Assembly: GCA_963798855.1 (NCBI GenBank)
Contig: CAWCUU010000001.1
Location: forward strand, 62,001 to 126,000
Origin: CAWCUU01 sp963798855
GTDB taxonomy: Bacteria > Gemmatimonadota > Gemmatimonadetes > Longimicrobiales > RSA9
Direction of reading: 5' to 3'
DNA length: 64,000 nucleotides
This document shows, piece by piece, positions 53,062-64,000 of this stretch. Numbering within the stretch: position 1 is the first letter of the stretch; each line of letters opens with the position of its first letter. The notes below the pieces were generated by a model. It saw nothing but the letters and a program-made list of their open reading frames with translations, was not told where the DNA came from and did no database searches. The position numbers were made by a program, and so were the translations under genes.

Positions 53062-54270
53062 ATGCACTTCCGCTTCACGACCGCCGGCGAGTCGCATGGC
53101 CGTGGCCTCGTCGCCGTGGTCGAGGGGGTGCCGGCCGGCCTGCCGATCGACATCGCGCGCGACGTCGATCCCGAGCTCCGGCGGCGGCAGGGCGGCTACG
53201 GCCGCGGCGAGAGGATGAAGATCGAAAGGGACCGCGCCGAGGTCCTCTCCGGCATCCGTCTCGGCGAGACGCTCGGGTCGCCGATCGCCCTGCTGGTCTG
53301 GAACCGGGACTGGGAGAACTGGCGCCTGCCAATGTCCCCCGACGTGCCGGCGCCCGATGCCACCGACGAGGAGCTGAGACGCGTCCGCCTGCCGCGGCCG
53401 GGGCACGCTGACCTCGTCGGCGTGCTGAAGTACGGCCGCTCGGACGCGCGCGACATCCTCGAGCGGGCCTCGGCCCGCGAGACGACGGCCAGGGTTGCCG
53501 TCGGCGCCGTCGCGAAGCGGCTCCTGGGCGAGCTCGGGGTCACCATCGGCAGCCACATCGTCCGGCTCGGGTCGGTCGAGGCGAGCCTGGATCCGGCCGG
53601 GCTGCCCGACGACATCAACGCAGCCTCCGACGCATCCGCGCTGCGCACGCTGGACCGGGGCGCCGAGCGCCGCATGATCGAGCTGATCGACCGCGCGCAA
53701 TCGGAGGGGAACACGCTCGGCGGCGTCTTCGAGGTGGTCGCCCGCGGCGCACCCGTCGGGCTGGGCAGCCACGTCGCCTGGGACCGGCGGCTCGACGGCC
53801 GTCTCGCCGGCGCGCTCATGTCGATCCAGGCAATGAAGGGCGTCGAGATCGGCATGGGCTTCGAGGCGGCCCGCCGCTTCGGCTCGGACGTGCACGACGA
53901 GATCGAGAGCGCGCCGAACCGTCGCCGGACCGGCGGGTACCAGCGCACGCGAAACAACGCCGGAGGGCTGGAAGGCGGCACGTCGACGGGAGAGCCGATC
54001 GTCGTGCGGGTGGCGATGAAGCCGCTTTCCTCGCTGATGCGCCCACTGAAGAGCGTGGATCTGTCGTCGGGCGACGTCGCCGAAGCGATCCGCGAGCGCA
54101 GCGACGTCGTGGCGCTCGCGGCCGCCGGCGTCGTCGGAGAGGCAATGGTCGCGATCGTGCTCGCCAATGCCATGCTCGAGAAGTTCGGCGGCGACTCGCT
54201 GGAGGAGACCCGGCGGAACCTGGAGGGGTACCTCGATTCGCTCCGGCAGCGGAGACCCGGGCAGGGCTGA
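53062..54270 (+). CDS. aroC: Chorismate synthase
   Basis: 402 residues, close to the ~360-400 norm. Converts EPSP to chorismate, the last shikimate step, using reduced FMN. Conserved family signatures: FTTAGESHGRGLVAVVEGVP at the start, GYGRGERMKIERD, RPGHADLVGVLKYGRSDARD, RASARETTARVAVGAVAK and TRNNAGGLEGGTSTGEPI near 300. The start matches the family. aroK follows directly, a common pairing. Confidence 0.97.
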   Translation: MHFRFTTAGESHGRGLVAVVEGVPAGLPIDIARDVDPELRRRQGGYGRGERMKIERDRAEVLSGIRLGETLGSPIALLVWNRDWENWRLPMSPDVPAPDATDEELRRVRLPRPGHADLVGVLKYGRSDARDILERASARETTARVAVGAVAKRLLGELGVTIGSHIVRLGSVEASLDPAGLPDDINAASDASALRTLDRGAERRMIELIDRAQSEGNTLGGVFEVVARGAPVGLGSHVAWDRRLDGRLAGALMSIQAMKGVEIGMGFEAARRFGSDVHDEIESAPNRRRTGGYQRTRNNAGGLEGGTSTGEPIVVRVAMKPLSSLMRPLKSVDLSSGDVAEAIRERSDVVALAAAGVVGEAMVAIVLANAMLEKFGGDSLEETRRNLEGYLDSLRQRRPGQG

Positions 54271-54304
54271 GCAGGCCGGTGATCCGGCGGCTCCCGTCGA
54301 GCGC

Positions 54305-54811
54305 CTGATCCTCGTCGGCTTCATGGGCGCCGGCAAGACGACGGTCGGACGGCGGCTCGCGGAGCGGCTGGGCTGGCGCTTCGTCGACCTCGACGAGTGG
54401 ATCGAGGAGCGGGCGGGGAGCAGCGTACCCGAGATCTTCGCTCGGCGCGGCGAGGCGGCGTTCCGTAAGCTGGAGGCCGAAGCGACGCGCGAGCTCGCCG
54501 GCGAGCGACGGCTGGTGCTCGCCCCGGGCGGCGGCTGGATCGTGCAGCCGGGATTGCTGGATGCGATGCGGCCCGGCAGCCGCATCGTCTGGCTCAGGGT
54601 CTCGGCCACCGAGGCGGTGCGGCGCGCAACCTCGACCGGCGTCGAGCGGCCTCTGCTCGCCGGCGAGGACCCGTTCCGGACCGCGGAACGCCTGCTCGCG
54701 GAGAGGGAGCCGAGCTACCGCGCCGCGGACGTCTCGGTCGAAACCGACGGCCGCGGCATCGAAGACATAACACAAGAGATCCTCGTCCGCCTCGGCGGTG
54801 GCGAGGTGTAG
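54305..54811 (+). CDS. aroK: Shikimate kinase, start codon unclear
   Basis: About 168 residues. P-loop LILVGFMGAGKTTVGRRLAE, shikimate-binding FVDLDEWIEERAGSSVPEIF with the Asp, RRGEAAFRKLE, the GGG loop in LAPGGGWIV and the lid RPLLAGEDPF show a complete kinase phosphorylating shikimate. The beginning is a problem: reading back from the P-loop there is no ATG, GTG or TTG in frame until 54167, deep inside aroC; the only later ATG (54323) would cut off the first strand. CTG 54305 is given as the approximate start. A GTG at 54279 would give VIRRLP and join the right frame if one base were missing from the sequence. Confidence 0.85.
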   Translation: MILVGFMGAGKTTVGRRLAERLGWRFVDLDEWIEERAGSSVPEIFARRGEAAFRKLEAEATRELAGERRLVLAPGGGWIVQPGLLDAMRPGSRIVWLRVSATEAVRRATSTGVERPLLAGEDPFRTAERLLAEREPSYRAADVSVETDGRGIEDITQEILVRLGGGEV

Positions 54812-54831
54812 CGCTCAGACACGGAGAAGGC

Positions 54832-57123
54832 ATGGCGCGAACCGCCAAATCGAATCGGCTGGTGATCGTCGAATCGCCGGCCAAGGCCCGCACGATCGGG
54901 AAGTACCTCGGCAGCGGCTATCGCGTGAAGGCGTCGGTGGGTCACATCCGGGACCTGCCGCCGCGTGAGCTCGGCGTCGACGTGGAGAAGGGCTTCGAGC
55001 CGAAGTACGTGACGATCCGCGGCAAGGGCAAGATCATCCAGGAGCTGCGCAGGGAGGCACGGGAGGTCGACGAGATCCTGCTCGCGACCGACCCGGACCG
55101 CGAGGGTGAGGCCATCGCCTACCACGTCGCGGAGCAGCTCGGCTACCCAGCCGACGGCGACGGCGACCGCTTCCGCCGCGTCCTCTTTCACGAGATCACG
55201 CGCGACGCCGTGCAGCACGCGCTGGACAACCCGCTCGCGCTCGACATGCGCAAGGTCGAGGCGCAGCAGGCAAGGCGTATTCTCGACCGCCTCGTCGGCT
55301 ATCAGGTCAGCCCCCTGCTCTGGAAGCCGATCCGTCCTGGCCTGAGCGCCGGTCGCGTCCAGACGGTCGCGCTGCGCCTCATCGTCGAGCGCGAGGCCGA
55401 GATCCGCGCGTTCGAGCCGCAGGAGTACTGGTCGATCACCGCGCTGCTCGACGCGAAGGGCGAGCGCTTCGAGGCCAAGCTCCACCACATCGACGGCGAG
55501 ACGTTCACGCTCGGCGACGAGGCCGCCGCCCGGACGGTGCTCTCCGACATCAATGGGCTGCCGTTCGACGTCACTTCCGCAAAGCGTCGCGAGAAGCGCA
55601 AGAACCCGCCCGCCCCCTTCACGACCTCGACGCTGCAGCAGGAGGCGGCGAAACGGCTCGGCTTCTCGGCGAAGCGCACGATGCGCGTCGCACAGCAGCT
55701 CTACGAGGGCGTCGACGTGGGATCGGAGGGCTCCGTCGGCCTGATCACCTACATGCGCACGGACTCCACTCGCGTGTCTCGCCAGGCGGTGGACGGCGCC
55801 CGCGCGTGGATCGAGTCGAAGTTCGGCCATAGCTACACGCCGGCGAGCGGCCGGCTCTACGGCGGAAAGCAGCAGAAGGGGGCGCAGGAGGCGCACGAGG
55901 CGATCCGCCCGACCGATCCGGCGCGCGACGCGGACGCCGTTCGCCGGCATCTCGATCGCGACCAGGCTCGCCTCTACGAGCTGATCTGGCTGCGCTTCGT
56001 CGCGGGGCAGATGGCGGCCGCCATCTACGATACCACGACGATCGACTTCGACCTCCGGCCCGAAGGGCGCCCGACCTACCTGTTCCGCGCCACCGGGTCC
56101 GTGCTGAAGTTCGACGGCTTCACTCGCCTCTATCGCGAGGCCCGTGAGGACGGCGACAAGCGCACGCTGGACGACCTCATGCCGCTGCCGTACCTCGACG
56201 AGGGCGAGCGCTGCGACCTCACCGAGCTCGTGCCCGAGCAGCACTTCACCCAGCCGCCGCCCCGCTACAGCGAAGCGAGCCTCGTGAAGGAGCTCGAGAA
56301 GCAGGGGATCGGCCGGCCCTCCACGTACGCGCAGATCATCTCGACCATCCGCGACCGCGAGTACGTCGAGCTCAATCAGAAGCGCTTCTTCCCCACGCCG
56401 CTCGGCGAGACGGTCGCGCATATGCTGGTGCGGCTCTTCCCCGACATCTTCAATGTCTCCTTCACGAGCGAGATGGAGACGGAGCTGGACCGCATCGAGG
56501 AGGGCGACCTCGACTGGCGCAAGGTCCTGACCGACTTCTACGACCCGTTCAGCAAGCGGCTCAGCGAGGGCGAGGAGAAGAAGGAGGAGGTCCTGCGCGA
56601 GGTCGTGCAGGCCGGCGACCAGAAGTGCCCGGAGTGCGGCCGCGATCTGCAGGTGAAATGGGGGCGCCGCGGCCGCTTCCTGGCCTGCTCCGGCTATCCG
56701 GAGTGCAAGCACACGCAGCCGCTCGAGGGCGAGGAGCGCGAGGCACCGAAGCCGACGGGGGAGAAGTGCCCGAAGTGCGGCTCGGATCTCGTCGAGAAGC
56801 AGGGCCGCTTCGGCCCCTTCATCGCGTGCAGCAACTACCCCGAGTGCAAGCACACGCAGCCGCGCACGATCCCGGGACTGAAGTGCCCGCAGTGCGGCGA
56901 GGGCGACGTCGCCGAGAAGCGCACGAAGCGCGGCAAGCCGTTCTGGGGCTGCACGCGCTACCCCGACTGCGACTGGTCCACCTGGGATGAGCCCGTGGCA
57001 CAGGCGTGCCCCGACTGCGGCGCGCCGTTCCTCGTTCGCAAGAGCACCAAGGCGAAGGGCGAGTTCCTGAAGTGCCTCAGCTGCAAGGGCGAGTTCATGG
57101 AGGCGAGCGTCACGGATGGCTGA
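54832..57123 (+). CDS. topA: DNA topoisomerase I
   Basis: 763 residues. Type IA enzyme relaxing negative supercoils. TOPRIM: LVIVESPAKARTIGKYLGSG and LLATDPDREGEAIAYHV; catalytic tyrosine in SVGLITYMRTDSTRVS; the 'GIGRPSTYAQIISTI' motif. Four C-terminal zinc-ribbon modules follow (CPECGRDL, CPKCGSDL, CPQCGEGD, CPDCGAPF), the last with CLSC. Start 21 nt after aroK with GGAGAAGGC before the ATG. Confidence 0.97.
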   Translation: MARTAKSNRLVIVESPAKARTIGKYLGSGYRVKASVGHIRDLPPRELGVDVEKGFEPKYVTIRGKGKIIQELRREAREVDEILLATDPDREGEAIAYHVAEQLGYPADGDGDRFRRVLFHEITRDAVQHALDNPLALDMRKVEAQQARRILDRLVGYQVSPLLWKPIRPGLSAGRVQTVALRLIVEREAEIRAFEPQEYWSITALLDAKGERFEAKLHHIDGETFTLGDEAAARTVLSDINGLPFDVTSAKRREKRKNPPAPFTTSTLQQEAAKRLGFSAKRTMRVAQQLYEGVDVGSEGSVGLITYMRTDSTRVSRQAVDGARAWIESKFGHSYTPASGRLYGGKQQKGAQEAHEAIRPTDPARDADAVRRHLDRDQARLYELIWLRFVAGQMAAAIYDTTTIDFDLRPEGRPTYLFRATGSVLKFDGFTRLYREAREDGDKRTLDDLMPLPYLDEGERCDLTELVPEQHFTQPPPRYSEASLVKELEKQGIGRPSTYAQIISTIRDREYVELNQKRFFPTPLGETVAHMLVRLFPDIFNVSFTSEMETELDRIEEGDLDWRKVLTDFYDPFSKRLSEGEEKKEEVLREVVQAGDQKCPECGRDLQVKWGRRGRFLACSGYPECKHTQPLEGEEREAPKPTGEKCPKCGSDLVEKQGRFGPFIACSNYPECKHTQPRTIPGLKCPQCGEGDVAEKRTKRGKPFWGCTRYPDCDWSTWDEPVAQACPDCGAPFLVRKSTKAKGEFLKCLSCKGEFMEASVTDG

Positions 57124-58460
57124 CGCGATCGTCGTCGGGGGCGGGCTCGCCGGCTGCGAAGCGGCCTGGCAGATCGCGTCCCGCGGCCACAATGTCGCGC
57201 TGCTCGAGAATGCGGCCGGTCCGCAGCACCGAGGCCCATCAGACGGATCGCCTGGCCGAGCTGGTATGCACGAACTCGTTCAAGAGCGAGGACCCGTCCA
57301 ACGCGCACGGCCTGCTGAAGCGCGAGATGCGCGCGCTCGGGTCCATCCTGCTAGGCACCGCGGCGTCCTCGCGCGTCGCGGCCGGCGCGGCGCTGGCGGT
57401 CGACCGGGAGGTCTTCTCGGCGCACGTGACCGAACGGATCGCGTCGCACCCGCGCATCCGGCTCGTCCGCGAGGAGGTCATGGCGGTGCCGGAGACGGCG
57501 GCCGTCATCGCGACCGGCCCGCTCACCTCCGATCCGCTTTCCCGGGCCCTCGCCCGCCTGCTCGGCGACGACGGCCTCGCCTTCTACGACTCCATCGCGC
57601 CGATCGTCGCCGACGACTCCATCGATCGAGAGCACGCGTGGCTCGCCTCCCGTTACGGCAAGGGCGACGGTGACGACTACCTGAACTGTCCGCTCGATCC
57701 GGAGCAGTACGCGGCCTTCGTGCGCGAGCTGATCGAGGCCGACGTCTATCCGGGGCACGACTGGGAGACCATTCCGTACTTCGAGGGCTGCCTTCCCGTG
57801 GAGGTGATGGCCGCCCGAGGAGAGGATACGCTCCGCTTCGGTCCCATGAAGCCGATCGGCTTGACCGATCCCCGCACCGGCCGTCGGCCCTACGCCGTGC
57901 TGCAGCTGCGGCGCGAGGACCAGCGAGGTCAAATGTGGAATCTGGTCGGGTTCCAGACCCGTCTGCGAACCGGCGAGCAGCGGCGCGTCTTCCGCATGAT
58001 CCCCGCCCTGAGAGACGCCGAGTTCCTGCGTACGGGATCGATCCACCGGAACACCTACCTGAATTTTCCGGCGGCGCTGACGCCGTACGGCGCGCCGCGG
58101 GCGAGGCCGGACCTGATCGTCGCCGGTCAGCTGACGGGCGTGGAGGGCTACATGGAGTCCGCCGCCTCCGGCATCCTCGCCGGTATCAACCTGGACCGGA
58201 TCCTGATGGGGAGTGAGCCCGTCGTTCCGCCCCCGACCACCATGCTCGGTGGCCTCTACCGCTACCTTCGGGATGCGGAGCCGGGCGCGTTCCAGCCGAT
58301 GAACTCGAACTTCGGGCTCGTCGACCCGCCGCCGGAGCGGATCCGGGACAAGCGCCGCAGGCGGGAGCGAACGGCGGAGATCGCGGCCGAGGCGCTGGAC
58401 GAGTGGATGCGGAAATGCGGCATCGAGGCCGTGGCCTCGGTCGACCTCATGCCCGCATGA
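57116..58460 (+). pseudogene. trmFO: trmFO interrupted by a one-base frameshift
   Basis: The FAD/folate-dependent tRNA (uracil-54) methyltransferase begins at 57116, overlapping topA by 8 nt, with ADAIVVGGGLAGCEAAWQIA and ...HNVALLE. The reading frame then breaks: an extra A in GAGAATGCGG (57209/57210) gives LENAAG instead of the family's LEMRPVR. In the next frame the family sequence resumes as MRPVRSTEAHQTDRLAELVC and runs intact to 58460, including NYLNCPLD-like and 'EGYMESAASGILAGINL' motifs. Removing the A yields a ~447-residue TrmFO of normal length. As with pilO, a recent mutation or sequence error is likely. Confidence 0.92.
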
Positions 58461-59377
58461 GGCCCCCGCAGCGGTCCGTCGACGCTTTCCTCCGTCATAT
58501 CGAGGACGGCAGGCAGCTCAGCCCACATACCGTCGCGGCCTACCGTCGCGATCTCGGCGAGCTCGTCGACTTCCTGCGGCGGCGCGCGGGCGTCGAAGCC
58601 ATCGACTGGACCGACGTGGACCGGCTCGAGCTCAGGGCCTACCTCGGCGCGCTGACGCGCCGAGGACTGGCGCGCCGGACGATCGCGCGGAAGCTCTCCG
58701 CCGTGAGGTCGCTGTTCCGATTCCTGCACCGCGAGGAGGTCGTCGAGGCGAACCCGGCCCGCACGGTACGGTCTCCGAAGATCGAGCGCACCCTTCCCGC
58801 CTGGCTCAGCCGACCGGACATCGACCGACTCTTCGCCGCCGCCGAGCTCCGTGCCGTGGAGAACGACTTCCGCTCCTGCCGTGACCTGGCGATCCTCGAG
58901 ACCTTCTACGCCACCGGGATCCGACTCTCCGAGCTGCAGCGCCTGGACTGGGAGGACCTCGATCTCGTCGGCGAGCAGGTGCGCGTGCTCGGCAAGGGCC
59001 GAAAGGAGCGGATCGTGCCGCTCGGCGCCGCCTCCGTTCGCGCGCTGCGCCGCTACGAGCTTCGCCGCGCCGAGATCCGTCTCCGGCCCGGACCGGACGC
59101 GCGCGCCGCATTCGTCTCCGACCGGGGCCGGCGCCTCTCTCGGCGCCAGGTGCAGAACGTCATCGGCGCAGCCCTCGATCGGATCGCTGCCGACGCCGAC
59201 CTCTCGACCCACTCGCTGCGCCACTCCTTCGCCACGCACCTCCTCGACGCCGGCGCCGACCTCCTCGCCGTCAAAGACCTGCTCGGCCACGCCTCCCTCT
59301 CCACCACCCGGATCTACACCCACACCTCCAAGGAGCACCTGAAGCGCGTCTACGACCAGGCGCATCCGAGAGCATGA
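58457..59377 (+). CDS. xerC: Tyrosine recombinase XerC
   Basis: 306 residues, normal for XerC/D. N-terminal SAM-like domain (FLRHIEDGRQLSPHTVAAYR) and catalytic domain with all residues: Arg in ATGIRLSELQRL, Lys in GKGRKERIVPLG, HSLRHSFATHLL, and the nucleophile in LGHASLSTTRIYTHTS. It resolves chromosome dimers with its partner XerD at dif. ATG 58457 overlaps the trmFO stop. A housekeeping enzyme given the synteny, not a mobile-element integrase. Confidence 0.95.
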   Translation: MRPPQRSVDAFLRHIEDGRQLSPHTVAAYRRDLGELVDFLRRRAGVEAIDWTDVDRLELRAYLGALTRRGLARRTIARKLSAVRSLFRFLHREEVVEANPARTVRSPKIERTLPAWLSRPDIDRLFAAAELRAVENDFRSCRDLAILETFYATGIRLSELQRLDWEDLDLVGEQVRVLGKGRKERIVPLGAASVRALRRYELRRAEIRLRPGPDARAAFVSDRGRRLSRRQVQNVIGAALDRIAADADLSTHSLRHSFATHLLDAGADLLAVKDLLGHASLSTTRIYTHTSKEHLKRVYDQAHPRA

Positions 59378-59488
59378 TGGGACTGCGGGCGTCGGCTTCG
59401 CGTTGGAACCGCTGCGGGGTAGCGGGTAAATGGAGAGGTGGAGAGGCCGAGCCCTCCGATTTTCGACTTCTGACATCCGGCGCTGCCC

Positions 59489-60028
59489 ATGCCTGAGCTG
59501 AGAGCCACCACCATCGTGGCTGTTCGTCACAGGAACCGAGTCGCCATTGGTGGCGACGGCCAGGTCACCCTCGGCGAGACGGTCATGAAGTCCGGCGCGC
59601 AGAAGGTGCGCAAGCTGAGGGACGGCAAGGTGTTGGCGGGATTTGCCGGCTCCGTCGCCGACGCGTTCACACTTTTCAACAAGTTCGAGGAGAAGCTCGA
59701 GCGCTATCCCAGCAACCTGCCGCGCGCCGTCGTGGAGCTCGCTCGCGAATGGCGAACCGATCGATTCCTGCGACGGCTGGAGGCGGCGCTGATCGTCGCG
59801 GATCGCGAGCACCTCTTCGTGGTCACCGGCGATGGCAACGTCATCGAGCCGGACGACGACGTGACCGCGATCGGCAGCGGCGGCGGGTACGCTCTTGCGG
59901 CGGCCCGGGCGTTCAAGATGGACTCCGACCTGGACGCCGCGACGATCGCGAGGCAGGCGCTCGAGATCGCCGGCGACATTTGCATCTACACGAACAAGAA
60001 CATCACGATACTCGAGTTGGGCGAGTAG
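59489..60028 (+). CDS. hslV: ATP-dependent protease subunit HslV
   Basis: 179 residues, the family's usual length. Threonine peptidase related to the proteasome beta subunit: the catalytic Thr is exposed after removal of MPELRA, giving TTIVAVRHRNRVAIGGDGQV. GSVADAFTLFNKFEEKLE and AIGSGGGYALAAARAF are conserved. Forms two hexameric rings capped by HslU. The preceding 111-bp gap shows no gene. Confidence 0.97.
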   Translation: MPELRATTIVAVRHRNRVAIGGDGQVTLGETVMKSGAQKVRKLRDGKVLAGFAGSVADAFTLFNKFEEKLERYPSNLPRAVVELAREWRTDRFLRRLEAALIVADREHLFVVTGDGNVIEPDDDVTAIGSGGGYALAAARAFKMDSDLDAATIARQALEIAGDICIYTNKNITILELGE

Positions 60029-60033
60029 AAACG

Positions 60034-61560
<1,527 letters not shown>

Positions 61561-61922
61561 CCGCGCTTTGCGCGGGGCGCGGCATGCTGCCGGGCGCGAC
61601 CCTGCGGGCCGGGCGCCGCGCTTCGCGCGGGGCGCCTCCCGGGGCCCCGCCCTGCCACGCCCGCTCGCCCGCGCAAGGCGCCGCCCCGGGCCGCAGGCCC
61701 GCTCCCGTCGCGCAAAGCGCCGCCCCGGGCCGCAGGCCCGCTCCCGTCGCGCAAAGCGCCGCCCCCGGGCCGCAGGCCCGCTCCCGTCGCGCAAAGCGCC
61801 GCCCCCCGGGCCGCAGGCCCGCTCCCGTCGCAACGCGACGGCGCCCGGCGCATGCCGCGCCCGACCCGCAGGGTCGCGCCCCGCGTGCCCGCGCGGCGCC
61901 CGGGCAGCGCTGAGCGCTGCCC
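61561..61922. repeat. Mini-hairpin array with orientation switch between hslU and argF
   Basis: Begins right after the hslU stop with CCGCGC-TTT-GCGCGG (61561-61575), then CGGCA-TGC-TGCCG (61580-61592). From about 61670 it holds four near-identical ~40-bp units containing GCGC-AAA-GCGC and GGGCC-GCA-GGCCC, then CCGTCGC-AAC-GCGACGG (61825-61841), CGACCC-GCA-GGGTCG (61862-61876) and GGGCAGCGC-TGA-GCGCTGCCC (61902-61922). Stems differ but always self-pair around ~3-nt loops; loops are T-type on the left and A-type on the right. The last hairpin may act as a terminator. Confidence 0.85.
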
Positions 61923-61990
61923 GCACCGCCTTTCCTCCCCCGGCGCGCGACCGTACCTTGCCCGGTTCGAAACCCGAGATCCGAGCGACA

Positions 61991-62899
<909 letters not shown>

Positions 62900-62920
62900 C
62901 AGTTCGCGGGAGGGGGCCGG

Positions 62921-64000
62921 ATGTCGGGTGATTCGCTGAAGCGGACGCCGCTGTACGAGGAGCACGTCCGAGCGGGCGGCAAGATGGTGCCTTTCGCCGG
63001 CTTCGAGCTACCGGTGCAATACGCTCCGGGGATCGTCGCGGAGCACCGCGCCGTTCGATCGGCCGCGGGGCTGTTCGATGTTTCGCACATGGGTGAGTTC
63101 ATCGTGCGTGGCCCCGATGCGCTCGCGCTCGTGCAGAACGTCACGACCAACGACGCCTCGCAGCTGCAGATCGGGCAGGCGCAGTATTCGGTGATCTGTC
63201 AGGACGACGGCGGCGCGATCGACGACTGCATCGTCTACCGTTTCACGGACCACTACATGATCGTCGTGAACGCGGCCAATCACGACGTCGACTGGGAATG
63301 GATCTCGGGACACGCGGCCGCCCTCGACGTCGGGCTGAGTGATCGGTCGGACGCCACGGCGCTGCTCGCGCTGCAGGGCCCGCGAGCGCAGGAGATCCTC
63401 GCGCCGCTGACGGACGAGGTGCTCGACGACATCGCGTACTACCACTTCACCGAGGGCGAGGTGGCCGGCCGTCCGGCCGTCATCAGCCGTACCGGCTACA
63501 CGGGCGAGGACGGGTTCGAGCTGTACCTTGCGCCGGCCGATGCGGCTCACGTCTGGGCTCGGTTGCTGGACACGGGCGAGGACAAGGGGCTGATCCCTGC
63601 AGGGCTGGGCGCGCGCGACTCGCTACGACTGGAGGTCGGCTACATCCTTTACGGCAATGACCTGGACCGCGAGCACACGCCGCTCGAGGCCGGCCTCGGG
63701 TGGGTGGTGAAGCCCGCCAAGGGCGAATTCCATGGCCGCGAGGCGCTCGTCCGCCAGAAGGAGGAAGGGCTGCAGCGCCGTCTCGTCGGCTTCCGACTGC
63801 TGGAGCGCGGCTTCCCGCGCCACGGCTACGAGGTGCGCTTTCAGGGCGAGGCCGCCGGTCTCGTGACGAGCGGTGTCGTCAGCCCGATGCTGGAGGAGGG
63901 CGTCGGCCTGGCCTACGTGCCGGCGTCCGCGAAGGAGCCGGGGACTGCGGTCGAGATCGTGATCCGCGGCCGCGCCGTGCCCGCCGAGGTGGTCCGGCCG
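62921..64000 (+). CDS. gcvT: Glycine cleavage system T protein (aminomethyltransferase), 3' end cut
   Basis: 360 codons are visible and the frame runs off the window; the family ends near 365, so only a few residues are missing. Transfers the methylene group of glycine from the H protein to tetrahydrofolate. LYEEHVRAGGKMVPFAGFEL, LFDVSHMGEF, the folate-site Asp region NVTTNDASQL, VVNAANHDVDWEW, SRTGYTGEDGFELY and LGARDSLRLEVGYILYGND are all family motifs. GGGAGGGGG precedes the ATG. gcvH and gcvP should lie just downstream. Confidence 0.96.
   Translation, partial: MSGDSLKRTPLYEEHVRAGGKMVPFAGFELPVQYAPGIVAEHRAVRSAAGLFDVSHMGEFIVRGPDALALVQNVTTNDASQLQIGQAQYSVICQDDGGAIDDCIVYRFTDHYMIVVNAANHDVDWEWISGHAAALDVGLSDRSDATALLALQGPRAQEILAPLTDEVLDDIAYYHFTEGEVAGRPAVISRTGYTGEDGFELYLAPADAAHVWARLLDTGEDKGLIPAGLGARDSLRLEVGYILYGNDLDREHTPLEAGLGWVVKPAKGEFHGREALVRQKEEGLQRRLVGFRLLERGFPRHGYEVRFQGEAAGLVTSGVVSPMLEEGVGLAYVPASAKEPGTAVEIVIRGRAVPAEVVRP

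Noticed and set aside
58457..59377. Integrase of a genomic island
   Set aside because: Length, motifs and topA-trmFO-xerC-hslVU context identify housekeeping XerC.

Overview
The window is uniformly GC-rich, gene-dense DNA from a diderm bacterium. The gene families point to Gemmatimonadota or a close relative. Signs of this are a membrane-anchored BTAD/TPR (SARP-like) regulator, a MA-peptidase/TolB-propeller/BamA-like barrel fusion, LolA-like plus FtsX-type export genes, an AlsT-like symporter with an extra domain, and a complete pilMNOPQ secretin operon. No rRNA, tRNA, CRISPR, plasmid or prophage module was seen. The lineage call is an inference from families, not from a marker tree.

Layout. 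1-4.6 kb: a cut-off CHASE3/PAS histidine kinase with a LuxR-type regulator, a 53-residue lipoprotein and a BTAD regulator. 4.7-7.1 kb: a G-rich VNTR, a TetR-type operator, then an MFS exporter with its TetR regulator. 7.1-11.9 kb (minus strand): transketolase-like and aminotransferase genes, then a thioredoxin-2-like gene coupled to an ArsR regulator. 12-14.1 kb: a secreted double M42 peptidase whose first half lacks its metal ligands. 14.4-20.3 kb: a six-gene operon with overlapping stop/start codons (tetR, LolA-like carrier, two FtsX permeases, ABC ATPase, outer-membrane barrel), which looks like a self-contained envelope export route. 20.3-31.5 kb: O-methyltransferase, glycosyltransferase, AlsT-like symporter, EVE-domain protein, small envelope proteins, a phospholipase-D family enzyme and the large BamA-like protein.

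32-52.9 kb is a type IV pilus region. It holds pilS-pilR with a GT2 gene, the major pilin behind a convincing sigma-54 promoter, a second pilin, a second NtrB/NtrC-like pair, two successive four-gene minor-pilin cassettes, pilMNOPQ and a large lipoprotein. 53-64 kb is housekeeping: aroC-aroK-topA-trmFO-xerC-hslV-hslU-argF-gcvT. The topA-to-hslU order is the same as in Bacillus.

Three aspects stand out. First, pilO and trmFO are each broken by one extra A in the same AGAATG context, and aroK has no ordinary start codon near its P-loop, so either the assembly has indels or these genes are really altered. Second, almost every long intergenic gap is filled with a structured repeat array. Two arrays share the same 14-bp unit and switch to its complement part-way, and two others are strings of mini-hairpins with differing but self-complementary stems. 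Third, a roughly 190-bp MITE-like element supplies the stop codon of the GT2 gene.
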